Source of the DNA: Cytophagaceae bacterium
GTDB taxonomy: Bacteria > Bacteroidota > Bacteroidia > Cytophagales > Cytophagaceae
Assembly: GCA_025454925.1 (NCBI GenBank)
Contig: JALONM010000003.1
Location: forward strand, 124,001-188,000
Reading direction: 5' to 3'
Length of the DNA stretch: 64,000 nt
A model generated the notes under the pieces. The model was not told the origin of the DNA. It searched no databases and saw only the letters and a program-made list of their open reading frames with translations. The translations under genes and the position numbers were made by a program. Each line of letters opens with the position of its first letter. Within the stretch, counting starts at the first letter, position 1. Positions 34,654 through 45,263 of this stretch are shown here, in pieces.

Positions 34654-35538
34654 TCAAACCTTTATATAGGTTCGTTTTGGACTGTGAGATCCCCCCATAT
34701 TTTTCTTGAAACGAATCAGCCCTTCGTTCGGAACCCCACCTACGGTTCCAATACCATAATCGAGTATGCCAATTGATTGTTCCTGGCAATACAAGTACAT
34801 TCCTTCTTTTAGCAAGGCCATAGGACTTAAATTCAAATAACGGTGGTCGTCGGCGGGAAGAAAAAAATAAAGAATATCTGAACGTACACGCACCCCTACC
34901 GCCACGGCAAGGACTTCCTCCATCAGGTGTACTGAAAATAAGGTATATCGTTGAGGAGCCAGGATGGGCAAACTCAAAAATGCTTCTCTGGCCATCGAGA
35001 TCGGGAATCCCTTTCGCTGGCGGCACTGCACTATAAGATCGAAAGCCTTTTCCCAGGAAACTTCATTTACTTTAAACTGCACACCATATAAACGCGCCTT
35101 TCGTAATCTGCGGATTTCTGAATCATGCAACAAAGAGTCAAAAGGTGCCAGGGTAGACACATGATAATTTTGCTCTTCAACCGATACCTGAAAACCAAGT
35201 CGCAACAGCAACTGATGCATCAGGTCGGCCTCTTCAGCACTTCGGTAGCATTCCGGAGGCAAGGTGATTTGCAAGCGCTTCCCCGAAAAGGTATCCAGGA
35301 AGCTACTCACCAATTCAATCCATTCTTTCAGCCCCCCGCCATCCGGACCACCAAAAGGTGCCTGAAAGCCGCTTTGTACCACATGCTCCTGCTCTACTAC
35401 CGGCATCCATGCCTTTGCATGCGCTCCCTGTGGCACTACCAACCAGCGCCAACGCCAGGCCTGCGGATAATCGGGCTGGGTAAACCAGAAAGGTTCAAAT
35501 ACAGGTTTAAAAAGCGAATTTTTGTCAGCTAATGACAT
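34654..35538 (-). CDS. GNAT/FemAB-like acyltransferase
   Basis: A 294-residue cytoplasmic protein. The C-terminal half reads like a GNAT or FemAB-type acyl transfer domain: LRKARLYGVQFKV, a helix with QCRQRKGFPISMAREAF, central strands (TLFSVHLMEEVLAVAVGVRV, YFFLPAD), LSPMALLKEGMYLYCQE and the late segment DYGIGTVGGVPNEGLIRFK, which is shared with aminoacyl- or GNAT-like transferases acting on peptides or lipids. The N-terminal half (WFTQPDYPQAWRWRW) is typical of a Bacteroidota group without characterised members. The substrate is unknown. It is a single gene, divergent from groES. Confidence 0.6.
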   Translation of the reverse strand: MSLADKNSLFKPVFEPFWFTQPDYPQAWRWRWLVVPQGAHAKAWMPVVEQEHVVQSGFQAPFGGPDGGGLKEWIELVSSFLDTFSGKRLQITLPPECYRSAEEADLMHQLLLRLGFQVSVEEQNYHVSTLAPFDSLLHDSEIRRLRKARLYGVQFKVNEVSWEKAFDLIVQCRQRKGFPISMAREAFLSLPILAPQRYTLFSVHLMEEVLAVAVGVRVRSDILYFFLPADDHRYLNLSPMALLKEGMYLYCQEQSIGILDYGIGTVGGVPNEGLIRFKKNMGGSHSPKRTYIKV

Positions 35539-35682
35539 GGTGTATACACATTGGAAGGTGATCCTTTAGGGCAAATTAATCGAATTTTACGTCAAAACTG
35601 AAATTTTGTCACATTTGAACACATGGCACAGTCTTCGTTAAGGGTTGAGCAAGTTAAACGTTGAAAAAACCTTTCAGTGATT

Positions 35683-35961
35683 ATGTCATCCGTAAAAGTA
35701 AAACCATTGGCAGACAGAGTGCTGGTGCAACCTGCTGCCGCAGAAGAAAAAACTGCTTCTGGCATTATCATTCCTGATACCGCTAAGGAAAAACCTCAGA
35801 AAGGCACCGTAGTAGCCGCTGGTCCAGGTAAAAAAGATGAGCCTGTAACTGTAAAAGTGGGCGATGTGGTGCTGTATGGCAAATATGCCGGTACCGAAAT
35901 CTCTGTAGAGGGAAAAGAATATCTTATCATGAGAGAATCCGACATTTTTGCGATTCTTTAA
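35683..35961 (+). CDS. groES: Co-chaperonin GroES
   Basis: A 92-residue co-chaperonin, the heptameric lid of GroEL. It shows [20 protein letters not shown], the mobile loop [15 protein letters not shown], and a C-terminal [13 protein letters not shown]. The ATG at 35683 is chosen; an upstream GTG at 35677 would add two residues. It precedes groEL by 40 nt. No CIRCE inverted repeat was seen upstream, so heat regulation would be by another route. Confidence 0.97.
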   Translation: MSSVKVKPLADRVLVQPAAAEEKTASGIIIPDTAKEKPQKGTVVAAGPGKKDEPVTVKVGDVVLYGKYAGTEISVEGKEYLIMRESDIFAIL

Positions 35962-35974
35962 TTTTGTTGTGTAA

Positions 35975-37627
<1,653 letters not shown>

Positions 37628-37650
37628 GACTTCGTTCACTCTTACTTATA

Positions 37651-37688
37651 AAGAAGGCTTTTCTAAATGAAAAGCCTTCTTTTTTTTA
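37651..37688 (+). terminator. Rho-independent terminator of groES-groL
   Basis: AAGAAGGCTTTTC (37651-37663), loop TAAAT, GAAAAGCCTTCTT (37669-37681), then T-run. Confidence 0.9.
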
Positions 37689-37884
37689 TACCATTCTTAT
37701 TCATCATTTTGTACTTTACCGAACTATAACTGCCTTTTTCTTTAAATTTGTTATCTCAAACTGGACTATAGTAAATTATATTTTTTCTTAAAAACACTGA
37801 ATTTTAACCTGCCAATGCGTATTTATACTCATTCTACGGTGTAATAATTACCTGTATTATCCGTAAAAAGCCTTAATTCAATTT

Positions 37885-37915
37885 TTTCAATACTAATTAC
37901 AGAAGCATAACTTTG
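37885..37915 (+). promoter_or_regulatory. Candidate promoter of the TerB-like gene
   Basis: TAACTTTG (37908-37915) is a full -7 match; TTTC at 37885-37888 is a 3-of-4 match to TTTG at exactly 19 nt. The start codon is 35 nt downstream. Confidence 0.5.
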
Positions 37916-37949
37916 AGTTAGCAATAGTTCATCATTAAGATTCTGGTTC

Positions 37950-38324
37950 ATGATAGCAGGTTTACGTACGAGTACTTCACAGTGGGTGTATGAGCATTAC
38001 TTGGTGTATCTTCATCTTTGCATTGCCGATGCCGATTGTTTGATTTGTGAAGAAGAGTTCGAGTCTATACGCAAAGCTGCATTGCCTGCTTTAGACATTC
38101 AACGGGCCAAAAGTTTAATCAAAGAAGTACATACACACTACCTGTACCAGGAAGAAAGAGAGCGCAGAGACAGCATCGTTTCGTTGGCACCCCGTTTTTT
38201 AAGAACTGAATCGGTGCGCAACCGCGTGCTTAATCAATTAGAAACTACCGCTAATAAAAACAGTGAAAGTGAAGAGCAGATGATGTTGAATTACATTCGT
38301 AAAACAATACATCTTCTGAACTGA
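37950..38324 (+). CDS. Hypothetical all-helical protein, possibly TerB-like
   Basis: A 124-residue cytoplasmic protein predicted to be all alpha-helical. The stretch LVYLHLCIADADCLICEEEF followed by ESIRKAALP resembles the helix-acidic loop-helix of TerB/DjlA-type domains (which usually show A-D-G-x-x-x-x-E-E), and this is the only basis for that suggestion. The C-terminal half is charged (YQEERERRDSIV). It has its own promoter and terminator and is thus monocistronic. The function is not known. Confidence 0.6.
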   Translation: MIAGLRTSTSQWVYEHYLVYLHLCIADADCLICEEEFESIRKAALPALDIQRAKSLIKEVHTHYLYQEERERRDSIVSLAPRFLRTESVRNRVLNQLETTANKNSESEEQMMLNYIRKTIHLLN

Positions 38325-38363
38325 TTATAGTTTTAAATTTTGTTGTTTATCCTTGCATAGAAG

Positions 38364-38389
38364 AGGCCGGTTTTTCCGGCCTTTTTTTA
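38364..38389 (+). terminator. Rho-independent terminator
   Basis: AGGCCGG (38364-38370), loop TTTTT, CCGGCCT (38376-38382), T-run to 38388. Confidence 0.85.
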
Positions 38390-38457
38390 TTCACATCGCT
38401 TTTATGAATAGAAACACCCGAATAAAAAACTAAGGGCAATCTTCAAGGTAGTTTATA

Positions 38458-38551
38458 GCGTGCCCCTGCGCTTCGCTTGGGTCGGGCCATCATTGCAAGT
38501 CCTCGTGGTGCCTAAGGCTCCACTGTGGGCTTTCCATTCTGTCCCTCACGC
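38458..38551 (-). repeat. Structured intergenic repeat, copy C (inverted)
   Basis: Read on the minus strand: GCGTGAGGGACAGAATGGAA, AGCC, hairpin 1 with a different sequence (AGTGGAGCC/GGCACC-like), GACTTGCAATGATGGCCCGA, CCC, hairpin 2 (AGCGAAGCG), GGGGCACGC. All fixed blocks of copy B are kept with single-base changes. Confidence 0.7.
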
Positions 38552-38656
38552 AAGGTGCTTTTCATCCAACAGGGAAGTTTTCCTTGCAAATCCATCAGCA
38601 TAAAATCCCCCCTCATTTCTATTTTCGGCAACCCCGAAAGCTTCTCTTCCGTTTAA

Positions 38657-38869
38657 ATGAGCATGAATGAGGTACGCTGGAACGTAGATGCTGGTCATCA
38701 CAGTCTGATGATCATCAATGAAAACATAGTACTGTTTAGCAATTACCCGGAAACGGAAGGAATCAACTTCCCTATCAAAGACTTCAAAAAGGGATTGCAT
38801 CACGATCGTATTTCTACGATTTTTGGCAACGACGTTTTGCAGGAAATGCTCGACTTTATTAACCGATAA
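38657..38869 (+). CDS. Small hypothetical protein (70 aa)
   Basis: A 70-residue soluble peptide beginning MSMNEVRWNVDAGHHSLMII, with a strand-rich first half and an amphipathic C-terminal helix (VLQEMLDFINR). The composition looks protein-like, with codon use similar to neighbours. No family is recognised. A competing 85-codon frame on the opposite strand looks like its shadow. It is preceded by repeat copy C and followed by the CAATAGAA element. Confidence 0.5.
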   Translation: MSMNEVRWNVDAGHHSLMIINENIVLFSNYPETEGINFPIKDFKKGLHHDRISTIFGNDVLQEMLDFINR

Positions 38870-38917
38870 TATCCCACCATTCCATTTGTCCGAAACACAT
38901 CACCCAGCTTTAACGGG

Positions 38918-39092
38918 CTTTTCTCAATAGAAACGAAGCGCACTATGGAGAAAGCTCATGGATCGTAGATCCATGGCCGGTAATCCCGACATAGAAAATC
39001 ATGGGCTTAGAAAAGAAATTATTCTAATCGATTCCTTCTGAAGCCCTTGATTTTAGTAGTCGTTTTTCAATAGAAGAATTTCTATTGAAAAA
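38918..39092 (+). repeat. MITE-like element, copy 2
   Basis: The left end CTTTTCTCAATAGAA (38918-38932) is mirrored by the right end TTCTATTGAAAAA (39080-39092), which itself forms a 13-bp hairpin with TTTTTCAATAGAA (39063-39075; loop GAAT). The interior carries a palindrome, CATGGATC-GTA-GATCCATG (38957-38975), and no coding frame. About 175 bp in total, the same design as at 24260-24422. Confidence 0.5.
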
Positions 39093-39130
39093 TTAGGGTT
39101 TAACCGATTTCCTTCCTATTCCTTGCAAGC

Positions 39131-39910
39131 CTATTCACTTTTACGAACCAAGTGATCTCCTTTCCAATAGTATTGACCTGATTTACGATGATTGGATAAT
39201 CCTTCTACGCCAGGGCATTGGGCATCTCCTTTTGAACCGGATGTATCCATCCAATCTGCCACATACACAATAGAATCCTTCACGGATAGATGCCTTGTGT
39301 GTACACAATCGAATCGACCTTGCCCATGATGGTTGCGGTCTCCAAAAGATGTCATTCCCACCGCGGTTAATTCATGAAAGATAACTCGCAGCAAATGTTC
39401 TTCATCCCGCCAAATTAATACGGTGTTCGTCACCTCTTCATACCCTCCATTTCCTTGACTTCGCAATGTGTACTGTGCTTTATACAATTCACCTTTACCA
39501 ACACTATTTACAAGCTCTACCACAGAACGGAGGCCTACTTGTTGAGCCCCACCTTCCAGCAAGGGGAAGTGCTGATAAAACAGTTCAACGTTCAAGGTAT
39601 CGGTCAATACTTCCTCATGCGCTTCTTCTTCCGGATATCCGGTTGCACTGGCAAAGATTGTAAAGTAAGCGGTTAAATAATCTAGCACTACCTCAGCATT
39701 GCCTGCCACCTTTGATTGAAGTAAGCATTGCTCCCATTGTATTTGTTCATCCATAGGATGGTCGATGGAGGATTCAATACCTTGCGGTGGTGGGGGCTGA
39801 TTAGGGGTATCTGCCACGATGGAAGGGGACTGTTTATCTCTTTGAACATCCGAACAGGAGGAAAGAATAAGCAATCCTTTAATTGTAAGTACGAATAATA
39901 GAGGCTGCAT
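39131..39910 (-). CDS. Hypothetical lipoprotein
   Basis: About 259 residues from the ATG at 39910, which gives a signal peptide closing with the lipobox L-S-S-C; a longer frame from 39943 would place 11 extra residues in front. After a proline-rich spacer (PNQPPPPQG) comes a folded region of mixed strands and helices with several histidines and cysteines (RNHHGQGRFDCVHTRHLSV, DAQCPG). No family is recognised. It is the last gene of the minus-strand run containing the MoxR-VWA genes, 107 nt after the VWA gene, and may or may not belong to that system. Confidence 0.6.
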   Translation of the reverse strand: MQPLLFVLTIKGLLILSSCSDVQRDKQSPSIVADTPNQPPPPQGIESSIDHPMDEQIQWEQCLLQSKVAGNAEVVLDYLTAYFTIFASATGYPEEEAHEEVLTDTLNVELFYQHFPLLEGGAQQVGLRSVVELVNSVGKGELYKAQYTLRSQGNGGYEEVTNTVLIWRDEEHLLRVIFHELTAVGMTSFGDRNHHGQGRFDCVHTRHLSVKDSIVYVADWMDTSGSKGDAQCPGVEGLSNHRKSGQYYWKGDHLVRKSE

Positions 39911-40017
39911 GCGATCAACATAATTCCGGCTCGGAAACCACAAGGATTGTACCTTCCTACGATAATTGTCAGATTATTGATTTAACGGAAGAATATCCAT
40001 TTAGCAAATCAGGCAAC

Positions 40018-41163
40018 TTAGGCATTGACGGTTGCCTGCACAATGCCAAGGGCGGATGCCCACCCTGCCACATCTTGTTTGCTAAGGGCAGCAGCCATCA
40101 ACGATGGAAAATGATTCGGGGTACAGGCAAACACCGATACTCCCTGACCAGCAAAAAAGGAGGCGTTGGCATGATCGTAAGAGGGAGCGCCTTCGTCGTT
40201 CAATGCCAGCAACACAATAATCTGAACGCCGGCAGCGACCAATTGAGTTACTGTTTTTTTCATTTCCAATTCCTGTCCACCTTCAAACAAATCACTTATC
40301 AGGACCAACACCGTATCGGCAGGACGTTCTACAACTTGCTCGCAATACCGCAAGGCACGCGCAATATCGGTACCTCCTCCCAATTGCACGCCAAACAACA
40401 ACTCCACCGGATCATTGAGCTGTTCTGTTAAATCTGCGACTTCGGTATCAAACACCACCATGCGGGTATGCAAGGCTGGAATGGAAGCCAATACCGCTCC
40501 AAAAATGCCGGCATAAACCACCGAAGTCCCCATGGATCCACTCTGGTCGATGCACAATACGACCTCTTTCAGTGACTTTCTCTTTCTGCCATATCCAATG
40601 CGAGTTTCAGGAATTACGGTATGGTATTCCGGTTGGTAATGTTTTAGATTTTTAAGTATGGTGGAATGCCAATCCATTTCTGTCATGCGTGGTCTTCGGT
40701 TGCGAGTACTGCGATGCAGACTCCCTTGCACGGCTTGTTGCGTAGGCGCTTGCAATGCATCCATCAATTCTTGCACCACACGCTGTACCACCCTGCGGGC
40801 GGTAGCCTTTGTCTTCTCCGGAATTAATTTTCCCAATGACATCAGGTTGGCCACCAGGTGTACATCGGGCACTACCGATTCGAGCATTTCGGGCTCGGTA
40901 AGCATACTGGTAAGTTGCAAACGTTTTAAGGCATCCTGCTGCAATACTTTTACAACAGACGCCGGAAAATACTCACGGATATCTCCGAGCCAACGAGCCA
41001 CATTGGGAGACGAAGGGCCCAGGCCTCCCTTTCTGTCTCCTGCATTATACAAGGCTTCCAACGTTTTATCAAGGTGACTGTCGATGCCACTTAAGGCCGC
41101 AGGAAATTCTTCCCGCACTTCCGCCCCCAATACCAACCTCCATTTGCGTTCCAATTCATCCAT
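40018..41163 (-). CDS. VWA domain protein of a MoxR-VWA system
   Basis: A 381-residue cytoplasmic protein. The N-terminal ~195 residues are helical. The von Willebrand A domain follows, with a complete MIDAS: D206-x-S208-x-S210 (DQSGSMG), T265-D266 in GGGTD, and a third D in SDLFEGG. In characterised MoxR systems (for example RavA-ViaA, CbbQ-CbbO) the VWA protein binds the AAA+ ring through Mg2+ at the MIDAS and delivers a client. Here it is the distal gene of a cassette with a MoxR ATPase, DUF5682, DUF5691 and a SWIM protein, 55 nt after a methyltransferase gene. The intact MIDAS indicates a functional adaptor. Confidence 0.85.
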   Translation of the reverse strand: MDELERKWRLVLGAEVREEFPAALSGIDSHLDKTLEALYNAGDRKGGLGPSSPNVARWLGDIREYFPASVVKVLQQDALKRLQLTSMLTEPEMLESVVPDVHLVANLMSLGKLIPEKTKATARRVVQRVVQELMDALQAPTQQAVQGSLHRSTRNRRPRMTEMDWHSTILKNLKHYQPEYHTVIPETRIGYGRKRKSLKEVVLCIDQSGSMGTSVVYAGIFGAVLASIPALHTRMVVFDTEVADLTEQLNDPVELLFGVQLGGGTDIARALRYCEQVVERPADTVLVLISDLFEGGQELEMKKTVTQLVAAGVQIIVLLALNDEGAPSYDHANASFFAGQGVSVFACTPNHFPSLMAAALSKQDVAGWASALGIVQATVNA

Positions 41164-41218
41164 ACTGTGCTGGCTATTGCTTATTTCCAGAATTTATGCG
41201 TTTCTGAGGAATCGGTTT

Positions 41219-41872
41219 TTACTGAACTTTAAAAAACTGAGACTCCAATTCATACACTCTATTTTCCACGACCAAATCGGGCTCTTTTACTTCCTTATAT
41301 TCAACCAAGGTAAAACCTGCTTGCTTCACTAATTCTGTTACCTCAGCAGCTTCAAATAACCGGAAATTATATTGCGTGACAGGCAACTTTTCCATCACTC
41401 TCTTACTTCTATTAGCAATGGTAAATGTTGCATCAGGCAATAATATCTTTTTGATTGATGTAAGCACCAACAATGGATTTTCCCAAAAATACATGGTGTT
41501 TACGGTGAAGATATTGGAAAAGGTGGGCTCCTTCCAGGGCAATTCTTCTACGCTGCCCGCCATGAAATGAGCCTGCCCGGAGGCTACCTGTGTTTGGTTC
41601 AAGCGGATCGACTCTTCCACCATCAGCGCTGAATAGTCGTAACCGGTATAGAATATACCTGGCGCTTGTTGCAATACGGTGGGAACAAAATAGCCATTCC
41701 CCATGCCAATTTCCAAGACCCGGTCATTCTCTTTCAAGCCTAGAAAATCGATGGCATCCAGATTCATTTTCCGGTTGTTTATATTCATCCATTCGGCTAT
41801 TGCTATGCCCGCATCACCCTGGGGTTTTCTTAATTGGGCTGCCCGATGTTTAACAATCTCTTCTTCGTTCAT
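41219..41872 (-). CDS. Class I SAM-dependent methyltransferase
   Basis: About 217 residues from the ATG at 41872. A frame reaching back to 42043 overlaps the DUF5682 gene and is unlikely. Motif I, VLEIGMGNGYFVPTVL, and the following Y-D-Y-S acidic loop are those of SAM-binding Rossmann methyltransferases; the later NIFTVNTMYFWENP matches motif post-I of UbiE/COQ5-type enzymes. The substrate is unknown. It begins 4 nt after the DUF5682 stop, so it is tightly coupled to the MoxR-VWA cassette, although a conserved role there is not established. It could have joined the operon by chance. Confidence 0.82.
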   Translation of the reverse strand: MNEEEIVKHRAAQLRKPQGDAGIAIAEWMNINNRKMNLDAIDFLGLKENDRVLEIGMGNGYFVPTVLQQAPGIFYTGYDYSALMVEESIRLNQTQVASGQAHFMAGSVEELPWKEPTFSNIFTVNTMYFWENPLLVLTSIKKILLPDATFTIANRSKRVMEKLPVTQYNFRLFEAAEVTELVKQAGFTLVEYKEVKEPDLVVENRVYELESQFFKVQ

Positions 41873-41876
41873 AGAG

Positions 41877-44099
41877 TTACGATGTAATTGGTAAAAGTAT
41901 TTGTGATAGCACCGGCAATAGGCATATCGCCCGTTCTTCCTGAATTGAATATTCAGCCCTTGGCAGCGTGTTGGTGCCGCCCCCTGCACCAAGCTGCGCT
42001 TTGCGGGCAAGCATGCGACGCTCTGCCACACTAAACCCTGCAAATGTTCTCCGTAATAAAGGTACTATGCTTTGGAACTGTTCCCAGCTAAGTCTATTCA
42101 TCCAGGAATGTACCAATAACCAAAGGCTTTCTTCGTATAACAACGTGGCAGAGCTGCCTTTTAAAAAACTCTCCAGCCACCAGGCTGCCCGCATCGGTTC
42201 TACTGATGAAGAAAGTGCACGAAGAAAATATTGTTCCAATTTCCCATTCTCCAATTGGTGAGCATCCATCAATAATTTGGTAGCCAAGCCGGAGAGCAAC
42301 GGCTGCACTTGTATATCATCGCACAGTACTAGCAAAGTGCTATGCCAGGAAGACCAATAGTTTTCCTGTTGAAGTATTTGCAATCCCTGGTCGGTTTGCC
42401 TCATTAACTCACAAAGTTGTTGGGCTGCGTCTTCATCTAAGGAAGCAGCGGCCGAAGGAAGGCCAATACAACTGCGGGTAAACAAGCCATCCATAATTAC
42501 TGAAACCAACTGCGTATCAGTTTTTCGCACATCGCCGTATCGACGCACCTGAATCAAGGGGATGAATGCCCTCAATAAATCCTGTACATCGCGGCTGCCT
42601 GCTGCTGCCTTTTCCAGTTGTTCGCTGGCAATCACAAATGCCTCTGGCAATTCCGCAGGCAAACATGCCAACAGTAAGTTGGTGAGTTGAGGCAAGCTAG
42701 GACCTTTTATTACCTGATGTTTCAGGAACGCGGCTGCCGCTTCTTCCACGGTATTTCCCCAGATAGCATTTTCAACCAGACGTATCATCATTTCCGGATT
42801 CCACTCCAGGTTCCAGGCTTCTTTAAAAGTTCCCTTCCCTTCCAGGTCAGAAAGGGTAGCCCAGTCTAAGCCTAATACCTGCAGGCGATGCAGAAAAACA
42901 CTCTTCTGCAGATCGTAGGCTTCGCGCAGATCTAATACTAAGGTATGTGGTTCCTGCTTGGGCTTTAACCTCAGTTTTTTTTGACACGCTTCAAAGTCGC
43001 GCTGCAAGGGAGTTTGCGGAGCTCCTTCAGGAATTTCACCCAATTGATTCCCTACCCATAAATCGCGTTCTATCAATTGCAAGGGCAACGCTTCTCCCAT
43101 GCACATGACCGATTGAATCGCCTCTTTGAATTCTTTTAACCCCGGTTGACTCAAGCCCCGCAAGGATGCCAAGGCGGAAGACAATCGCACTGTTTCCTGC
43201 ACATGAGCAGTGGATACATCCATACGATGCGTTCTAAATATCTGAGCGGTCTTTACCAGCCAGTGTATCCCTTCCCGGTCATTGTGATTCCATACATGCT
43301 CATACCAACCAGGCGATTTAATGCCGGCACCATAACCACTTTCTAATCCAAGGCGTTCGTTCGTCCAAGGTATCCAGGTGGCTTCTACTGCGGCTTTAGG
43401 GAGCTTTTTCATCAAGGCCTCATCGGACTTAGCCGGTGGCCTGTTTTGTAAGGCCGGCACATGCCAGGCTCCGCATACCACCACGATGCACTGATAATCT
43501 TCGTCTTCCGCTTTCCGAATGGCTTTGCGCATAAACGCTTCCCGCAACAAATCTTCCTCATCTTCTGCCTCGTCTGCACGCAAGGCCGCCATTGCCTCGG
43601 CAATGGCCTCAAATGCCTCCAGGGCTCCATGCCTGCGCTCCACCAGTTGCTCCCACCATTCATCCTCATCATCAAACCCATCCAGCGAGGCCAAATAATC
43701 CAAGGGATGCTGATGTCCGCACCTGGCTGATGTATTCTTTCCTTCCGAAACAACGATGCGCTCTTCTTCGGGCTGCAAGGCTCGTCCAAACTTATATGCA
43801 AGAGGCAAATCGATAAACCGCACGGGAATATTTTTTTGCAAAGCATAGTGCATCGCCTGCCATTCCGGTGAAAAAACAGTAAATGGATAAAAAACTGCGT
43901 GGCGTGTATCCTGAGGCACATACATCAACATGGCCACAGGAGGCTTCATCTGCGCATGCAATACCCAAGGCAACAGGCGTTCTCCTTCCGGAGGACCCTC
44001 CACCAGTACTATGTCAGGTTGCAGTTGCTCCATCGCCGACAACAAGTGCCGTGCTGATCCTGGACCGTGATGACGTATGCCTAAATAATACGTTGCCAA
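41877..44099 (-). CDS. DUF5682 family protein, EreA/ChaN/TraB-like N-terminal domain
   Basis: A 740-residue cytoplasmic protein, recognised as DUF5682, a family that accompanies MoxR-VWA genes. The N-terminal 220 residues show motifs that I read as the EreA/ChaN/TraB hydrolase-like superfamily: GIRHHGPGSARHL (H10/H11), PDIVLVEGPPE (E34), REAFMRKAI, and VVVCGAWHV (H213), in the order expected of that fold. The remaining ~500 residues are helical, with heptad-like leucines and a predicted scaffold role. The start is TTG at 44099, since an in-frame stop lies just upstream and no ATG precedes the conserved GIRHH. It lies between the MoxR gene (44 nt) and a methyltransferase (4 nt). A catalytic role is inference. 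Confidence 0.75.
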   Translation of the reverse strand: MATYYLGIRHHGPGSARHLLSAMEQLQPDIVLVEGPPEGERLLPWVLHAQMKPPVAMLMYVPQDTRHAVFYPFTVFSPEWQAMHYALQKNIPVRFIDLPLAYKFGRALQPEEERIVVSEGKNTSARCGHQHPLDYLASLDGFDDEDEWWEQLVERRHGALEAFEAIAEAMAALRADEAEDEEDLLREAFMRKAIRKAEDEDYQCIVVVCGAWHVPALQNRPPAKSDEALMKKLPKAAVEATWIPWTNERLGLESGYGAGIKSPGWYEHVWNHNDREGIHWLVKTAQIFRTHRMDVSTAHVQETVRLSSALASLRGLSQPGLKEFKEAIQSVMCMGEALPLQLIERDLWVGNQLGEIPEGAPQTPLQRDFEACQKKLRLKPKQEPHTLVLDLREAYDLQKSVFLHRLQVLGLDWATLSDLEGKGTFKEAWNLEWNPEMMIRLVENAIWGNTVEEAAAAFLKHQVIKGPSLPQLTNLLLACLPAELPEAFVIASEQLEKAAAGSRDVQDLLRAFIPLIQVRRYGDVRKTDTQLVSVIMDGLFTRSCIGLPSAAASLDEDAAQQLCELMRQTDQGLQILQQENYWSSWHSTLLVLCDDIQVQPLLSGLATKLLMDAHQLENGKLEQYFLRALSSSVEPMRAAWWLESFLKGSSATLLYEESLWLLVHSWMNRLSWEQFQSIVPLLRRTFAGFSVAERRMLARKAQLGAGGGTNTLPRAEYSIQEERAICLLPVLSQILLPITS

Positions 44100-44143
44100 T
44101 CGTTCACTACTTTAAATGAAGTTAGATTCCCCCCAAGGCAAGC

Positions 44144-45223
44144 TTAGGCTTGCTGATCGCGACAAGCGCGGTATATATCTTTCCAACCATCCCGCTGTTT
44201 TAATACCGTTTCCAGGTATTCCTGCCACACCAGTTTATCCTGCACAGGATCTTTCACCACTGCACCTAAAATTCCGGAAGCAATATCGGAGGCGGTAAGT
44301 TGTCCGTCGCCGAAATGATGCGCCAAAGCCAGACCGCTGTTCATGACTGAGATCGCCTCTGCCGTGCTTAAACTGCCACTGGGCGATTTGATTTTACTCT
44401 TGCCGTCTAAGGTTAGCCCTTGTCGCAGCTCACGAAAAATGGTAACTACTCGTTTGATATCTTCGGCAATTGGTTTTTCTACCGGCAACTCCATAGATTT
44501 ACCAAAGCTGTGTACACGTTGTTCCACAATATCCATTTCTTCTTCCAGCGTAGCAGGTAAGGGTAAGATCACGGTATTGAAACGTCGCTTCAGGGCACTG
44601 GACAATTCGTTGACTCCTTTATCCCGGTTGTTGGCAGTAGCAATCAGGTTAAATCCGGCTATGGCTTGCACTTCGGTATTTAATTCCGGAACAGGCAATG
44701 TTTTTTCGGAAAGAATGGTAATGAGTGAATCTTGCACATCCGAACCAATGCGGGTTAATTCTTCCAAACGAACTATTTTACCAAGGCGCATGGCACGCAT
44801 TACCGGAGTTTCTACGAGGGCTTCGGGTACCGGTCCGGAGGCCAGCAAGCGTGCGTAATTCCATCCGTAGCGAATGGCTTCTTCACCCGTACCGGCAGTT
44901 CCTTGCACCAGCAGCGTAGAGTCGCCGGAGATGGCCGCTGCCAGATGTTCCGACACCCAGGATTTGGCCGTTCCAGGCAGCCCATACAACAGCAAAGCCC
45001 GGTCTGTGGTGAGGGTGGCCACCGCGATCTCGATCAAACGGCGGCTACCAATATACTTAGGAGAAATTTCAACCCCATTAGACAGCTTCCCTCCCATGAG
45101 GTACTGCACCACTGCCTGTGGCGAAAGTTTCCATTGTGCAGGCTTACGCCCCTGATCGGCATGCTGCAATGCTTCCAGCTCGCTGGCAAACTGTACTTCC
45201 GCATGTTGTCGTAAAACGCTCAT
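44144..45223 (-). CDS. MoxR-family AAA+ ATPase
   Basis: A 359-residue ATPase that should form a hexameric ring and remodel client proteins with its VWA partner. Walker A is GLPGTAKS (81-88). The Walker B position reads VRLEELTR, with E in place of the usual D before the catalytic E. Sensor 1 is in LIATANNRDKG and the arginine finger in SALKRRF. A C-terminal helical lid completes the fold. It belongs to the MoxR subgroup linked to DUF5682 genes. It follows the PEBP gene by 40 nt and precedes DUF5682 by 44 nt, all minus strand. Confidence 0.88.
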   Translation of the reverse strand: MSVLRQHAEVQFASELEALQHADQGRKPAQWKLSPQAVVQYLMGGKLSNGVEISPKYIGSRRLIEIAVATLTTDRALLLYGLPGTAKSWVSEHLAAAISGDSTLLVQGTAGTGEEAIRYGWNYARLLASGPVPEALVETPVMRAMRLGKIVRLEELTRIGSDVQDSLITILSEKTLPVPELNTEVQAIAGFNLIATANNRDKGVNELSSALKRRFNTVILPLPATLEEEMDIVEQRVHSFGKSMELPVEKPIAEDIKRVVTIFRELRQGLTLDGKSKIKSPSGSLSTAEAISVMNSGLALAHHFGDGQLTASDIASGILGAVVKDPVQDKLVWQEYLETVLKQRDGWKDIYRACRDQQA

Positions 45224-45263
45224 GGTATTTCGAGGTTAGAATACACCGGAACCTCCGGTTAGT

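Larger units (their letters stand above)
37628..37949. other. Intergenic region after groL
   Basis: About 320 A/T-rich bases with the groL terminator at its start and the promoter of the next gene at its end (37885-37915). No gene or other structure was recognised in between. Confidence 0.5.
38325..38656. other. Intergenic region with terminator and repeat copy C
   Basis: It holds the terminator at 38364 and the structured repeat in reverse orientation at 38458-38551. The bases after the repeat lead into a small gene at 38657. Confidence 0.5.

Noticed and set aside
35539-35676. CIRCE-like operator before groES
   Set aside because: No TTAGCACTC-N9-GAGTGCTAA or near match was found.
38546-38803. 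Minus-strand open frame of 85 codons
   Set aside because: Antisense to the better 70-codon frame at 38657 and running into repeat copy C.
41219-42043. Longer start (42043) for the methyltransferase
   Set aside because: It would overlap DUF5682 by about 170 nt; the 57 extra residues are Cys/Arg-rich and read like out-of-frame DUF5682.
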